Shown here: in pieces, positions 51,650 through 63,352 of the stretch
Position numbering within the stretch: position 1 is the first letter of the stretch
Layout of the letters: each line of letters opens with the position of its first letter
Origin: Chlorops oryzae
Lineage: Eukaryota; Arthropoda; Insecta; Diptera; Chloropidae
NCBI GenBank assembly: GCA_020466095.1
Contig: CM035806.1
Coordinates: forward strand, 114,287,080-114,351,079
Length of the DNA stretch: 64,000 nt
Reading direction: 5' to 3'
The notes under the pieces: model-generated
Database searches by the model: none
Told to the model about the DNA's origin: nothing
The model's input: the letters and a program-made list of their open reading frames with translations, nothing else
Made by a program: the position numbers and the translations under genes

Positions 51650-54600
51650 AAAAGTCTCTAAAAATATATTATCAGAATGTTTCTGGTATGCGCACAAAGA
51701 ATAACTTATTTCTTACCAAGACTGCTCACTTCGAGTATGATATAATTGTAATTACTGAAACTTGGCTTAATTCTGATTTTTTTGATGAAGAGTTTTTTGA
51801 TTTGAATCTGTATTGTATCTTCCGTAAGGATCGTGATCCGATAAAAACAGGCTGTAGAAGAGGGGGTGGTGTCTTGGTTGCCGTGAAAAATACTTTTTCT
51901 ACGTCTCTTGTACAGTTGCACAATGATGATTCGATTATTGATCAACTTTGTGTGGCTATTACTGGTAAAGTTGGCAAATTATTCATAGTTGCTTCTTATG
52001 TCCCGCCGAATAGCTGTTTGGAGCTATACAAGCTGCATACTGACAATATGTATTACATTGCAGAAATATAATGGGTGAAGGTCACTTATGTGTGGTCGGT
52101 GATTTTAATCTAAATAACCTAGTCTGGAAGAATTCTATTGATAGTAGTGGCCTTATGCCATCCAATGTGTCAAGTGATATTGAATTGTGCTTAGTGGATA
52201 CATTTGCAGATATTGATCTCATTCAAATCAATAGCTGTTTTAACACGCTTAGTAGACTCTTAGATTTAGTCTTTATTAATATGAATGTAAATTCTTATGT
52301 TTTTGAAGCTCCTTTTCCTTTATCGCCTAAAACTGTACATCGTATTCCTTTATCTATAATATTGGAATTTTACGATTTTTTGCCTTTATTAGTAGATTAT
52401 TCAAATTCTTTTAGTTACGATTACTCGAAGTGTAATTTTGATCTCTTGAATCTTAAAATCAATAGGTTTGACTGGAATAACTTATTGAATGCATTGAGTC
52501 CTGAAGCCGCTTATAATTGCTTTAAATGTACTCTACTGGGCGCTATTAATGATTTTATTCCGCGAATTTTCGTTAAACATTCTTCGACACCATGGGCAAC
52601 TCCAGGTCTCAAAAAACTCAAGAACCTAAGAAATAAATTTTATAAAAAGTATGCTGCAACGGGTAATATGATCTTCTTTAATAAGTACAGACAGTTTATG
52701 CGGGAATTCAACTGTCTTGATAAATTTCTTTTCAAAATGTACATCGCTAGATTTGAATCCAGACTAAAAGTGAACCCTAAAGAGTTTTGGCGTTTTGTAA
52801 ACTCAAAGAAAAAGAGCTCAATATTTCCAAAATCTATGTTTCTAAATCAGGAAGTCTCTCATTCTGCATTGGAATCAGCGAATTTATTTGCTAATTTCTT
52901 TAAATCGAATTACGTACCTCTTTCAGGTCTATGCTGTGATAACTTTGTACCAAATTCCACAACGGAATTTGGGTGTTTAAGCCTCATTGATGAAGATATA
53001 TGTACTGGCATATCCAAATTAAAGAATTCATCTAAAATTGATTTGGATGGGTTCTCTGTAACTATTCTAAAGAATTGCCTGTTCAGTATGTCATTACCTC
53101 TAAAAATCATATTCAATAAATCCTTGGATTCTGGCATTTTTATTGATGACTGGAAGGTAGCCTTTATTACCCCTATCTTCAAGTCGGGTAATAAGAATAA
53201 CATAATGAACTATAGGCCAATCTCTAAAATTTCTAATGTTAGTAAGCTCTTTGAGGGCATTGTTAAAGATAAAATGGTGTTTGCGGTGAAAAATATCATT
53301 ACTCCGTTGCAACATGGGTTTGTTTCGGGTCGATCTACGGTCACAAATCTTACAATTTTCACTGAATATTGTTTGTCTGCCTTTTCTCGAGGATCTCGTG
53401 TTGATTCTATCTACACAGATTTTTCTAAAGCCTTTGATCGAGTCTCGCATAATATCCTAATAAAAAAGCTTGAATTACTAGGCTTCCACTCAATTTTTTT
53501 GGTTTGGTTGAGATCTTATTTAATGAATAGAATTTCATTTGTCAGAATTGAAAATTCTGTGTCACATCCTATCATTGCTACTTCTGGTGTACCACAAGGA
53601 AGTACCCTGGGGCCTCTTCTATTTCTTTTATTCATAAATGATGTAGTTCATTCCATCACATCTTCGCAATGCTTGCTTTTTGCAGATGATCTGAAAATCT
53701 TCAGAAGTGTTAAGGTGAGATGACACTACGTGTGCAATTCACATATAATTGCTCAAAAAAATGTGTGACACATCTGAAACAAATAAAATTTGAAGCACAT
53801 TTATTTGCTCAGGGTATTACACTACGTGTGCAATGCACACATAATTGCTCAAAAAATGTGTGACACATCTGAAAAACAATTGCACACATAACATTTTCTC
53901 GCACAATATATGGACAAATCACACATGTTGATTGCGCAATGTTACTAGGTTTCGTTTTTAAAAGATTTTAATGAAAATAATGTCAAACTTTAGAGATTTC
54001 AGCAGATTGTACTGTATGAGGAAACAGTCTCACGTGTACATATTTTTACAAAATGTTTGTGCAGTTGAAATTTGGGTTGATTACATTACGCGTGCAACGC
54101 ACACATTTTATTTGTAAAATATTGTAAGAATTATTTTGAGCAAACAAATTATTCGTCGATTTCATTACGTGTGCAATGTTTATGACGTCAGTGCGCAAAT
54201 ATTCGTGCATTGCACACGTAGTGTCATCTCACCTTTAGTAATCAAAATGATTCGCTAGCCCTGCAGGCAGATGTGAATGCTCTATATGAATGGTGTTCTA
54301 AAAATTATCTTAAATCTTGATAAGTGTACGGTTGTCTCTTTTTCTAAGTCAAGCCAACTGACAGTAACCTCCTACGAACTAAGTGGCTATCTTCTTAATA
54401 AATCGGACTGTGTCAAAGATTTAGGTGTTGTGTTTGACTCTCAATTTAAGTTTAACCAGCACTTAAATTATATTATCTCAAAATCTTATCAAATGCTTGC
54501 CTTTATTAGGCGCAATTCAGCTCAATTTACGGATCCTTATACTTGGAAGGCTCTGTTTGTCTCTTTAGTCAGGTCCAAATTAGAATATGCATCATTTATA

Positions 54601-55029
54601 TGGAGTCCATTTTACGAAGTTCATATTGCTCGTCTAGAGCGTGTGCAGAAATCTTTCACTAGATCTGCACTCCGATCGCTTTATTCCTATGCTCAACTAC
54701 CAACCTATCAAACCCGTTGTGCGCTTATTGGTTTAAAGACTCTTGAGTCGCGTCGCTCCTTAAATGCTCTTCTCGTTATATCCGACATTATTAGTGCACG
54801 GATTGATTGTCCTGCCTTGCTCCAGCTTATTTCTTTTAATGTGCCCACTAGAGTCTTAAGGCATAATGATCCATTTTATTTAGTTGTCCAGAAAACTAAT
54901 TATGCTATGTATGCTCCAATTTATAGAGCTCTTAATCTTTTTAATTCTATTTCCTCCTCTGTTGCTTTTGATTTTGACTTTTCAAGAGATAAATTAAAGT
55001 CGATTTTAATGTACTCAAATAGTTTTTAA
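51650..55029 (+). pseudogene. LINE 4 ORF2 (endonuclease, reverse transcriptase), broken
   Basis: The endonuclease begins near KIYYQNVSGMRTKNNLFLTK (51660), with VITETWL and GGGVLVAVKN. A frame change near 52065 precedes VVGDFNLNN. The reverse transcriptase has NYRPISKISNVSKLFE, QHGFVSGRSTVTNLT, YTDFSKAFDRVSHNIL, SGVPQGSTLGPLLF and LLFADDLKIF. The MITE at 53713-54234 follows directly, then a further frame change near 54290 and the C-terminal domain (DLGVVFDSQFKFNQHLNYII) to stop at 55027-55029. The start codon was not fixed. Confidence 0.85.
53713..54234. mobile_element. Harbinger-type MITE in LINE 4
   Basis: AGGTGAGATGACACTACG at 53713 and its exact complement ending at 54234 are flanked by TTA (53710-53712, 54235-54237), the TWA duplication of PIF/Harbinger. 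Inside, a block with ACTACGTGTGCAAT and GCTCAAAAAATGTGTGACAC is repeated. Excision of the 522 bp and one TTA restores the reverse transcriptase frame after FRSV. Confidence 0.9.
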
Positions 55030-55480
55030 TTACCTAATTGTTATACATATATTGTTTACATTAAATAGTCTGTAAGTGCTTGTCTGTAAGAATATGAATT
55101 CATAGACTGAATAAATAAATAAAAATAAAAAAATAAATAAAAATAATACTGTTTTCTGGAGTTGTGGTATTGGAAAGCTTCGATTTTATGGTTGACACTT
55201 CGTTGCGTATTGAAATTACTTCGGCTGTAAGCCGATCCAGCTTTCCAACAATCTGCTCTTCCATCATTTTTAAACGAGTAGCTATTTCTGAAACAAAAGT
55301 TATTTTTAATTATTTTGCTTTATTTATATAATCGCGTACATACCTTTGCATTCCGTGCATCTTGCCCTTTCAGGCTCATTTCCCAAAAATAGTGCATTGT
55401 AGTTCTCCATGTCAAATTTTAATTTTATTTATATTTATTTTTTTATATTATTATTTTATTGGTTTATGCTACCAATTTTC

Positions 55481-57570
55481 CTAAAAATGAATAAGAGGCG
55501 TAAAAATATGCATTTCATTCTCTACGAAATAACACATTTTTCCCGAAACTATTTCGATTGAGTGTTGGAATATTTCTGTGAACAATGTTAGGTGTTTTGA
55601 ACATAATATACCTACAAGAGATGAATCTATTGGATAGTTGTAAAATGGATTAAGGCCAGAAACTAAATGACTGCATAAAATATAACTATTGGCTTGGTTT
55701 TGGATATTAATAATTTTATAAATTTCATAAGTACTTCCTTTAATGAAATAGAACGAGTTGGCATCTGTTAAATCAAAATAAAAGTTGTTGAAAGTAATTC
55801 TGATTTTGCGGTCATTAGGATTGAATTTTTTTTTTGTTTTCATTGACAATCTTTAAAAAGCTTCTTTCTTCAATTCTGTTATATATTTGAGCCAAAACAT
55901 TGTTGCTCGTTTTTACAAATTTCTTAATTTCACCCAAAAAATTTCAAACGGAAAAGCACTTATTCAGGTGTGTGATTGGATTCCCGGGAATTCATTTCCC
56001 CGGGAAATTTAAATAAATACTCGGGAATTTAAATATGTTCGAAATTTTTTAATTCGAAAATTTTATCGTATAGCCGCTCTTTTGTTTTTGACAATGTCAT
56101 TTCTTTCAAAATTGCCATACATTCTTCAAAATATTGGAGGAACGAAATTCCCTTTCCCCAAAATTTGGGGAAAGCGAATCCAATCACATGCCCGATTGTT
56201 TCTAAGGAGTTGAAAGTTAAAGCTTGCTCACTTAAATGTGTAAGACAGTGAAAATTAAAGGTCAGCATTGTAAATGAATATAAATTCGGGATTTGCCGCA
56301 CAAAATCATTTAATAAGTGACTTGCTAACTGGTTTTTCGTTTTACAATGTTCTTCATGAAGAACCAGTCTTACAGCCAAGCTTAGAAGCAAAAAATGATT
56401 GTATCTTGCGTGATCTAAATCCATTTTTAATACAACAGGTCCAAAATAAATCAAAAATGCACGTAATTCTGTTGCTTTGAATCTCTCTAGATCATCTAGA
56501 GTTCTAGGTTTCCTATTGAATTCTTTTGGAACATTCTTCTTTTGTAAAACAAGCTTCTTATTTATGGACTTGATTGCATCTCGACTAAGGGAAAACTTTT
56601 GCCCTCGTACTCTAAACATTGCCACTAATAATGTTTTCACTACTCCAAGGCAAACAACGTGCATGTAATCAAATGGGAACTGTTCGACCATATCAATTGG
56701 TAGTTTTTCTAAAATGATCTGATGTTGTATATTATGGTGCTCAGGATGCAACCTGGTTCTAAAGGTCCGGTTGGTACGAAGTGTATGTTCGCTTTTTTCG
56801 AAAATCATCCTCCTTTGGAAACTTCTGCCTTTTTGAATGCATTTGCTACAACAATCGAAACCTGTGTGGTGTTTAATACCTAAAATAAATACTCGGGCAG
56901 GTGCATCACAAATAAAGGCCATAATTTTAATTTCGAAATGCTTATTTTCAAAGGTCATTCCATTCGCAATCAAATCGTGCATTTCATTAACAAATTCATC
57001 TAAATATAGACTTGGATCTTTTGGCTTTGAGAAGCCAACGTAAATTCCAACTACCATGACTGGTTTAGTCCCATTAATGTTTACTAAAATAGGCCAAGCT
57101 TGATTTTGGGAACTTTTAAATAGTGGCAGTCCATCAACATTGACGTTTAGGCTTATTTCTGAACTATAAAGTTGAAAATTGCTTAAAAAGTCTGTTAGTG
57201 CGTCTTCAACACCGTAATGGACATATTCGCCTGGATCTACTTTCCGTTTGACCATTTCTCTTGGAGTACACTTTAAACTACGAACATCTTTTGGCAAATC
57301 TGATATTTTTTCCGACAACAACAAAAGTAACTGATTTGAAGCTGTCCTGCTAATATAATTTTGGGAAAACCACTGTGCCAAGCGAAAATTAAAAGTGCGT
57401 TGAATGTTATCATTTTCAACAATCGAAATATTCTCTTCCTGCTCCTCATAATCGCGATTTTCTACTGTATTATTTATAATTTCATTTATATTACATGTAT
57501 TTATTTTTGTAGTTTCATTTATACGTTTTGCTTCAGTTATAAATTGTCTTTTTTTCCTATTTTGAGACAT
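55481..57570 (-). pseudogene. CACTA-like transposase B, split by MITE
   Basis: The ATG at 57570 (MSQNRKKRQFITEAKRINET) opens 513 intact codons with the blocks shared with transposase A: KCTPREMVKRKVDPGEYVHY, NVDGLPLFKSS, ICDAPAR, KCIQKGRSFQRR, LRTNRTFR, FPFDYMHVVCLGVVK and NFHCLTHLS. Where gene A has two introns, B has none. The MITE at 55971-56188 interrupts it; beyond it family sequence (AQIYNRIEERSFLKIV) resumes with a frame change near 55925, and a last frame (55849-55481) ends MHIFTPLIHF. The DUF4806-B gene begins 70 bases downstream. Known function is only by family resemblance: a DDE-type transposase, superfamily tentative. Confidence 0.75.
55971..56188. mobile_element. 218-bp MITE in transposase B
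   Basis: TGTGATTGGATTC at 55971 and GAATCCAATCACA ending at 56188 are perfect 13-bp inverts. Inside is a cluster of CCCGGGAA-type palindromes near 55982-56025. The target duplication could not be fixed (TG on both sides at most). Coding homology to transposase A stops at one end and resumes at the other. Confidence 0.75.
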
Positions 57571-59273
57571 TTTTTTAATTTCTTTAAAATTTTAACTCAC
57601 TTTTTTCACTGCACGTGCGCACGCTCAGCACACTCCGTTCCTTACTGATGCGCGCATTCTAAAAATTCCTATGCATCGGCATAAATATGAGAGAGGGAGA
57701 GTATGAAAACAAAGAGTATAGATATAAAGAGCCTCCAAAGAAGCGATTCGAATCTCTTAAGGTTTCTAATGATATGCGGTGGTTATTAGCTACCGAGCTG
57801 CAACATGCTCGATTGCGTGTTTGGGCGTTTGATTCGACCCTTTGGCTTAGCTCGAAATTGTTTGCAGGACGAAGAAGTAATTTGAAGAATGCGCGAATAA
57901 GAAATTCATTCATTAAATACGCATGCCCATTTCGCCTGAAACTTGGCAGCGTAGCTAAATGAAGGAAAGAATTGGAAGTGTGCGCGATTATGGAATTCAT
58001 TCAAAAATTACAACTGACCGTTTGAATTTGTTGAAATTTGGCAACGTAGATAAATAGAAACAGAAAATATTAGCTTTTCTACTTACTCCCGTAAGAATTG
58101 AATGCCTATGGCTATTTTTAGACACCTCTTCAATTTTCGCCTATTCGTACAGGGAAAAGCCAAACACTTGAATGCCCGAAGTTCTTAGAAATTAGCGCAT
58201 AATAAATGGAAGGTGACATTCTTAATGGGGTTCTACTGTATATTTTGCTATTACTGATTTATGATATTGGAGCGTCTCCATAAAATTAACGGAAATATGA
58301 AAAATTTGGTTGAAGTCAAATTTCAAGGCTGATGAATTTCAATATACTTATGTACATTATTTTCATACCCAAAGAAATAATTCGTTTAGGTTCAGTTTCT
58401 TTTAAACGAAATGCGTTTGGATATTTTCTAAACGACCTTTTTATTTTGGAAATCATTAAAAAGTTTGAAATGAATGCAATTTTCCATTTGCATTAAAGTG
58501 ATATTTATAAAACTTCCTGCGATACAATGGATGTTTCATTTGGGTCAAACGACTATTTTCTTTTGAAATTACCCGAATTACCCGACCAAATAATTTGTCG
58601 CCTTTGAATGTACTAAATTGAATTTAAATTAGACATGTAATTTCCTCAACTGTTGTAAGGCATGATGTGGCATATTGAATAAGGTGCACGACTTGGAATG
58701 CGAGGGTCTCGGTTTCGAGCCCTGTCGGATCGTAGAAAGTATTTAGTTTTTTTTTTTATAGCCAACGAAGGACTTAATTACAACCAACGAAAATTCCAAA
58801 CGAAGTTCAATTGTCACTTTTTTCCATTCAATTGGGATGGTAAAATCATTTTCATGTGCAAGGATTTATGAATGTTAATAAAAATAATATTTAGGGACCG
58901 ACCATATATTATATAACGTCATCATACAGTGGAGAGGGAAGGGGGTTTAAAATTGTCAAAAATAGGCTGACTTAATATATGGACGGTCGCTTCCGAGAAA
59001 CGAAAAAATTGCTTTCCTCATTGATATTTGCAAAACGCCTTTCAAATCGCTAGCTGACACACAGAGAATCAAAACTCACACCAATACAGATTCTCGGCTG
59101 CCTTAAAAAAATCCAAACAAAGTCGAAAAAGCATATTGCAAATTTCATATTCCTTTTGCCCATTTCAATCAGCGTACGAAGAACGGAAAACTTCAAGAGG
59201 ACTAAAAACAAAACAAAATATAATACTCATTCAGTTGCAAACGAACTGAAAATCAAACCTGTTCGGTATGCAT
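57571..59273. other. Unassigned spacer right of element B
   Basis: No supported gene. Present are a block AAAGAGTATAGATATAAAGA at about 57712, whose near complement lies at about 59380-59405, two related blocks with TTGGCA.CGTAG.TAAAT (57945 and 58040), and the SINE-like unit at 58663-58762. Confidence 0.5.
58663..58762 (+). mobile_element. tRNA-derived SINE-like element, second copy
   Basis: TGATGTGGCATATTGAATAA (degenerate A-box), GGTGCACG, then GGTTTCGAGCCC (B-box, 58711-58722), CTGTCGGATCGTAG and a T-run. Order, spacing and the closing CGGATCG.AG match the minus-strand copy at 20434-20535; identity is moderate, so the family is old. Confidence 0.55.
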
Positions 59274-59381
59274 ACTAGCCACCGCTCATTTAAGCGCTTA
59301 GTGAGCGCGAAAGAGACTTTAGAGGCTACTAGCCACCGCTCATTTAAGCGCTTAGTGAGCGCGAAAGAGACTTTAGAGGCT
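59274..59381. repeat. Exact 54-bp tandem duplication
   Basis: Two adjacent identical 54-bp copies (59274-59327, 59328-59381), each with the palindromic core GCTCATTTAAGCGCTTAGTG followed by AGCGCGAAAGAGAC. No function is evident. Confidence 0.9.
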
Positions 59382-59490
59382 CTTCATATCTATACTCTTT
59401 GATGAAAAACAGTTCGTGAATACAGAAAAATGGCACAGCAAAGAGAATAATTGTGAATTTCGCTCTTTCTTCGCCTAAGCGAACGTTCCA

Positions 59491-59657
59491 AACACGGACA
59501 CGGACACGGACACGGACGGACGGACAGACGGACATGTCTCAATCGATTCAATTTTTGACCCTGATCAAGAATATATATATATATGTCTATATCTACGGAG
59601 CGTTATTCTGGCTGTTACAAGATACCCTAATATACCCTGCTTACGCTGGGTATAAAA
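59491..59657 (+). mobile_element. mini-me-like repeat, 3' part
   Basis: A (CGGACA)n/(GGAC)n run at 59493-59530 is followed by GGACATGTCTCAATCGATTC, GATCAAGAATATATATATAT and the closing hairpin TATACCCTGCTTACGCTGGGTATA. This is the core and 3' end of the same family as at 6946-7844; the 5' limit is not clear. Confidence 0.75.
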
Positions 59658-60756
59658 ACAAATAAGTACTTTGACTAACTTTCGCTACTTGAACGCATAC
59701 GCTTATTACAAGTAATCGGACTCACAGGGTTCCATTTAAGTCAAACATTTCCTATATTTCTGTCGACCTGTCATCGAAATTTCAACTCTGATTTCCTTTC
59801 TTCAAAGTAGTGAGCTCGGTACTTCCTTTCAATTTACTTTAACAGCGTTGAGCCCTCAAAGTGCTAAGTTAGATAACCAGAATATACTGGAACTGAAAAA
59901 GCATACGTGTAAAGGGTTTTCCATCGCAAATGAGATAGTCTCGAAAATGCGAATTTTCATACATAAAGATGTTTTAAAGTGTCGATATTTTTCACACCGA
60001 TATTATATCCGCAGCCCCCGGAGTACAGACGATGATTTTAAATATGTTTTAATTATGTACGAATTGACGTATGCTTTGATAGGGCAAAAAAATTATAAGC
60101 TACCTAAAATGCCCTTATATATTTGCAAAAACCTACTAATTGGAGTTATTCTGAAAACGTTCAGTCTGGCAGCACCACATATTGTTTTGTTTTGTTTGAA
60201 TGCATTTATGCTTGTATGTGTCTGTGTAGTTTCTGAATTTAATAATTAATTGTTTTTTCGGGATATCGTCGGAAATAAGTGTCGCCTAAAAAAGTATAAT
60301 ATCTCGGCCGCATCAGCAAGTCATTTTACGTAAATATATGTATATTTCTTTCTTTTTGCAAAGGTTATTATACCCTTTTTTGCGAACTTCAATTTAGGTA
60401 ACGCGGATTTTATAGCGGTTTTTCACTTTTTCTCGACTAGGTCCCCTGTCGCTATCGTTTCATAAAGAACTTCGTTCTAAAAAAAAAACCCCATCGTTTG
60501 TAACGCCTTAAGCACAAACATTGTCAATTTTTTGTGACCGACTATTGACCAACTTTCTAAATCTCGTTAGAAAGAACACGTTCAAAAATACAAAATATAC
60601 ATTTTTCCGACGGCAAATTCAAATTGAAAATCAACTCAAATCTCGTTGCCAACGGCAAATAATTGAAAAGAAAAAGAAAAGAAGAGCGAATCAAATCAAA
60701 TCAAATCAAATCGAAAAAAAAGAAAAAGAGCACTTTAATTTCGTTAATTAAAGCCT
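59658..60756. other. Unassigned spacer
   Basis: One open frame of 133 codons (59848-60249) shows no motif I recognise and has no supporting signals. (AATCAA)n-like repeats lie at 60688-60715. I see no RNA gene. Confidence 0.4.
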
Positions 60757-61284
60757 GAATTCCAATTGTGCAGGAGCTGCGTAACGTGAATTCCTGCAAA
60801 CGTTCAACACATGAAAACATATGGAAGCACGTTCAATCAACTTCCTGCATGCTCACGCACACGCACGAGTTCAAAAAATTGAATATTTCCTGCGCGTGAG
60901 CTACATGACAGCTGAGTATAACAGTTGAAAAAATGAATATAACAGTGTTGTAGAAACTATTGAGTACTTTTTTAAGGTACTTGGTACTACGGGGGCATAC
61001 TTTTCTTTCTCAATCAAGTAATATACAATAAAAATTGTCTTTTATTTTAAGCTGCGATGTCTATAATTATGATTTATATAATTTATTTGTTAATTAAAAG
61101 GGAATATTACATTCCGTTCATAGAAAATAAGACGAGTACAAGAGTAGCTAAAAATGTACTGAGTCAAGTTCAGATCCAAAATTGCAGCAATGGCATGCTC
61201 ATGCACACGCATTATTGGAAATAGCATTTTTCCTGCACCTCCTGTAGCAAAAAATTTCCTGCAGCTCCTGCGCTATTGGAATTC
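60757..61284. mobile_element. MITE family X, copy 2
   Basis: GAATTCCAATTGTGCAGGAG at 60757 and, on the other strand from 61284, GAATTCCAATAGCGCAGGAG form 24-bp inverted ends with three mismatches. Internal motifs (CATGAAAACATATGGAAGCA, GAATATTTCCTGCGCGTGAG) match copy 1 at 37506-38003 in order. 528 bp, non-coding. Confidence 0.7.
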
Positions 61285-62192
61285 CCGCTTAACACGGACA
61301 TAAATTCGTCATTTCATATTCCACTTGCCGGCTGCAAATTAGTGTTTTCGAAAAAAGAAAATTTTTTTTTTTATTTTACAATCCGTTCCGTAGTTGATCG
61401 CATCGGGTTGGAAGAAAGCATTAATCAAACGAAAATAAGCATATCGAGGTCGCTTGTCGAGCTTCAAGTCAAATCTAAAAATAGAATTGCGTGGAAAGCC
61501 TAATCGCCCTCAGCGCGGGTTGTGTTAGATCGCTTTGATTTCATCAGCCAATCAGGTCGCGTCGTTAGAAATAAAATTTTTCATACGATTTTTAAGCCAA
61601 GCAGAGCGCGAAGCCTAAATCGACGTGCTTGAGGTGACCATCGGTCTGAAGAAGAAGCAAGTCGTTTTTAAGCCCCGAATTTATTAATATTCGTGTTTCG
61701 TGTTGCTAATTTTTATTTAGCGCTCTCCTTATTACAAATCGTGATCTATTAATATAATTTATAGATTAATATTTATAATTTTTCAACTTTTTTTTGGGTA
61801 TTATTAAAAAATTTTCAAAAAAAAAAAATAAATAAATAAACTTTTTGCTGGTATTTTTACAAATTGTAAATTTTTATATATATATATTTCTATATTTCTT
61901 TTGGTATTTTTTTTAATTTTTACAATTTTTTCACGCGATTCGTCCTCCAGTCGTTAACCCGCACGGTTTTTTTTTTCTCTCTCTCTGGCTCTTCCGAACA
62001 TTTGGTTGTGTCGCCTTTGTTGTTTGTGGTTTTGGTTGGCACGACCCATCGGACACTCTGAGTTTCAATCCATTATTCACAGGTTCACCCATTCCTACAT
62101 TTTTCGGAGTCATCGGAGTGTCACACCCCTTTCCAATTACGTTGTGTAGCTTTGGTCCCACGTCCGCTTCATCTGCCACACCCATTTTTATA
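61285..62192. other. Unassigned spacer
   Basis: AT-rich sequence with no secure gene. A minus-strand frame at 62185-61931 (MGVADEADVGPKLHNVIGKG... ending with a basic RKSQRERKKKP) could be the tail of a retroelement polyprotein, but nothing else supports it. Confidence 0.35.
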
Positions 62193-63302
62193 CCCAGCGT
62201 AAGCGGGGTATATTAGTTTTGTGCGAATCTTGTAACAGGGAGAACTAGGCTCCGGAGATATAGACATATATATATAGAAATGATCAGGATCAAAAACTGA
62301 ATCGATTTAGACATGTCCGTCTGTCCGTCCGTCCGTCCGTCCGTCTGTCCGTCTGTCCGTCTGTCCGTCCGTCCGTGGTCAGATCTCCTCCAAAACGGCT
62401 GGACCAATCAAGTCGAAATTTGGCACACAGGTATATCGGGATCCGAGTATGATCCTAAGTAAAAATGGAAGACATCCGCCCACTGCCACGCCCACAAATG
62501 AATATAATGTGTTTTAAGTAATATGTTTGTATCTTGCGAACCACTCAACACATTCCATTGATATTTGGTGTACTGGTAAACTACGAAAAGGGACATATCC
62601 TGGCAAAAAATGGACGCCGCCCTCCTCGAGCCACGCCCACAAATAAGCCCACAAATAAGGGCTTATCGTAACTTGTGAAGTAAAAGGCGTAGAAGGTTCA
62701 AATTCGCAACATAGGTTGACCAAGGCGAATGAAAGGTATAGGGAAAAAATTTATATGGCCCGCCCACTTCCACGCCCACAAATGGAGATTTTTCGTAACT
62801 TCCGAATTAATAGGCGTAGACGCTTCAAATTCGCAACATAGGTTGACCAAGGCAAACGAAAGGTGTTGGGAAAAAATTTAACTGGCCCGCCCGCTGCCAC
62901 GCCCACAAATGAAGATTTTTCGTAACTTCCGAAGTAAAAGGCGTAGAAGCTTCGAATTCGCAACATAGGTTCACCAAGGCGAATGAAAGTTGTAGGTAAA
63001 AATTTTATGTAGCCCGCCCACTGCCACGCCCAAAAATGAAGATTTTCCGTAACTTCCGAAGTAAAAGGCGTAGAAGCTTCAAATTCGCAACATAGGTTCA
63101 CCAAGGCGAATGAAAGGTGTAGGTAAAAATTGTATGTGGCCCGCCTACTGCCACGCCCACAAATGAAGATTTTTCGTGACTTCCGAAGTAAAAGGCGTAG
63201 AAGCTTCAAATTCGCAACATAGGTTCACCAAGGCGAATGAAGGGTGTAGGGAAATAATTTATGTGGCCCTCCAACTGCCGACTTTAGCTTTCTTACTTGT
63301 TT
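62193..63302 (-). mobile_element. mini-me-like element with ~125-bp tandem repeats
   Basis: In minus orientation it starts at 63302 (AAACAAGTAAGAAAGCTAAA), has about four to five ~125-bp units with the GCCCACTGCCACGCCC motif (near 62756, 62883, 63015, 63138, 63264), a GTCC/GTCT run at 62312-62378, a GATC/TATA core and the closing hairpin ATACCCCGCTTACGCTGGGT at about 62195-62215. Both ends are present, so it is the most complete member here. The units match those at 2611-3379. Confidence 0.8.
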
Positions 63303-63352
63303 TGAATTTGCAGTTCTCTTCTTGCTTAGAAAACAAAATCTAAATAGTCAAT

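Larger units (their letters stand above)
50607..55144 (+). mobile_element. LINE 4, CR1/jockey group, full length, inserted in DUF4806-B
   Basis: It starts GTGAATCATCGACATCGG and ends in an (AATAAA)n-like tail, with TAATA duplicated outside (50602-50606 and 55145-55149). Removing it and one TAATA joins exon 2 of the DUF4806-B gene in frame. Both ORFs have frame breaks and a MITE splits ORF2. The PHD-like ORF1 finger and short-repeat tail suggest the CR1 side of the group. Confidence 0.88.
50121..55410 (-). pseudogene. DUF4806-like protein gene B, split by a LINE
   Basis: Read leftwards: exon 1 55410-55344 (MENYNALFLGNEPERARCTE), intron, exon 2 55287-55145 continuing at 50606-50519 after the LINE, intron, exon 3 50464-50305 (CWRKIFTDELAQQFSWRG, DUF4806-like core), intron, exon 4 50248-50121 (SKKFFQYARDQLSKKSN). 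All introns have GT/AG ends at positions equal to gene A. Exon 2 has a predicted coiled coil (MMEEQIVGKLDRLTAEVISI) and one in-frame TAA near 50547, where gene A has Glu. The gene begins 70 bases after the stop of transposase B on the same strand. Function unknown; accessory role in transposition is inferred. Confidence 0.7.

Noticed and set aside
59848..60249. 133-codon plus-strand ORF as a gene
   Set aside because: No recognisable motif, AT-driven composition, no neighbouring exon or element ends.
61931..62185. Host gene with basic C-terminus
   Set aside because: Short single frame next to a mini-me end, no start context or exon signals; could equally be retroelement debris.
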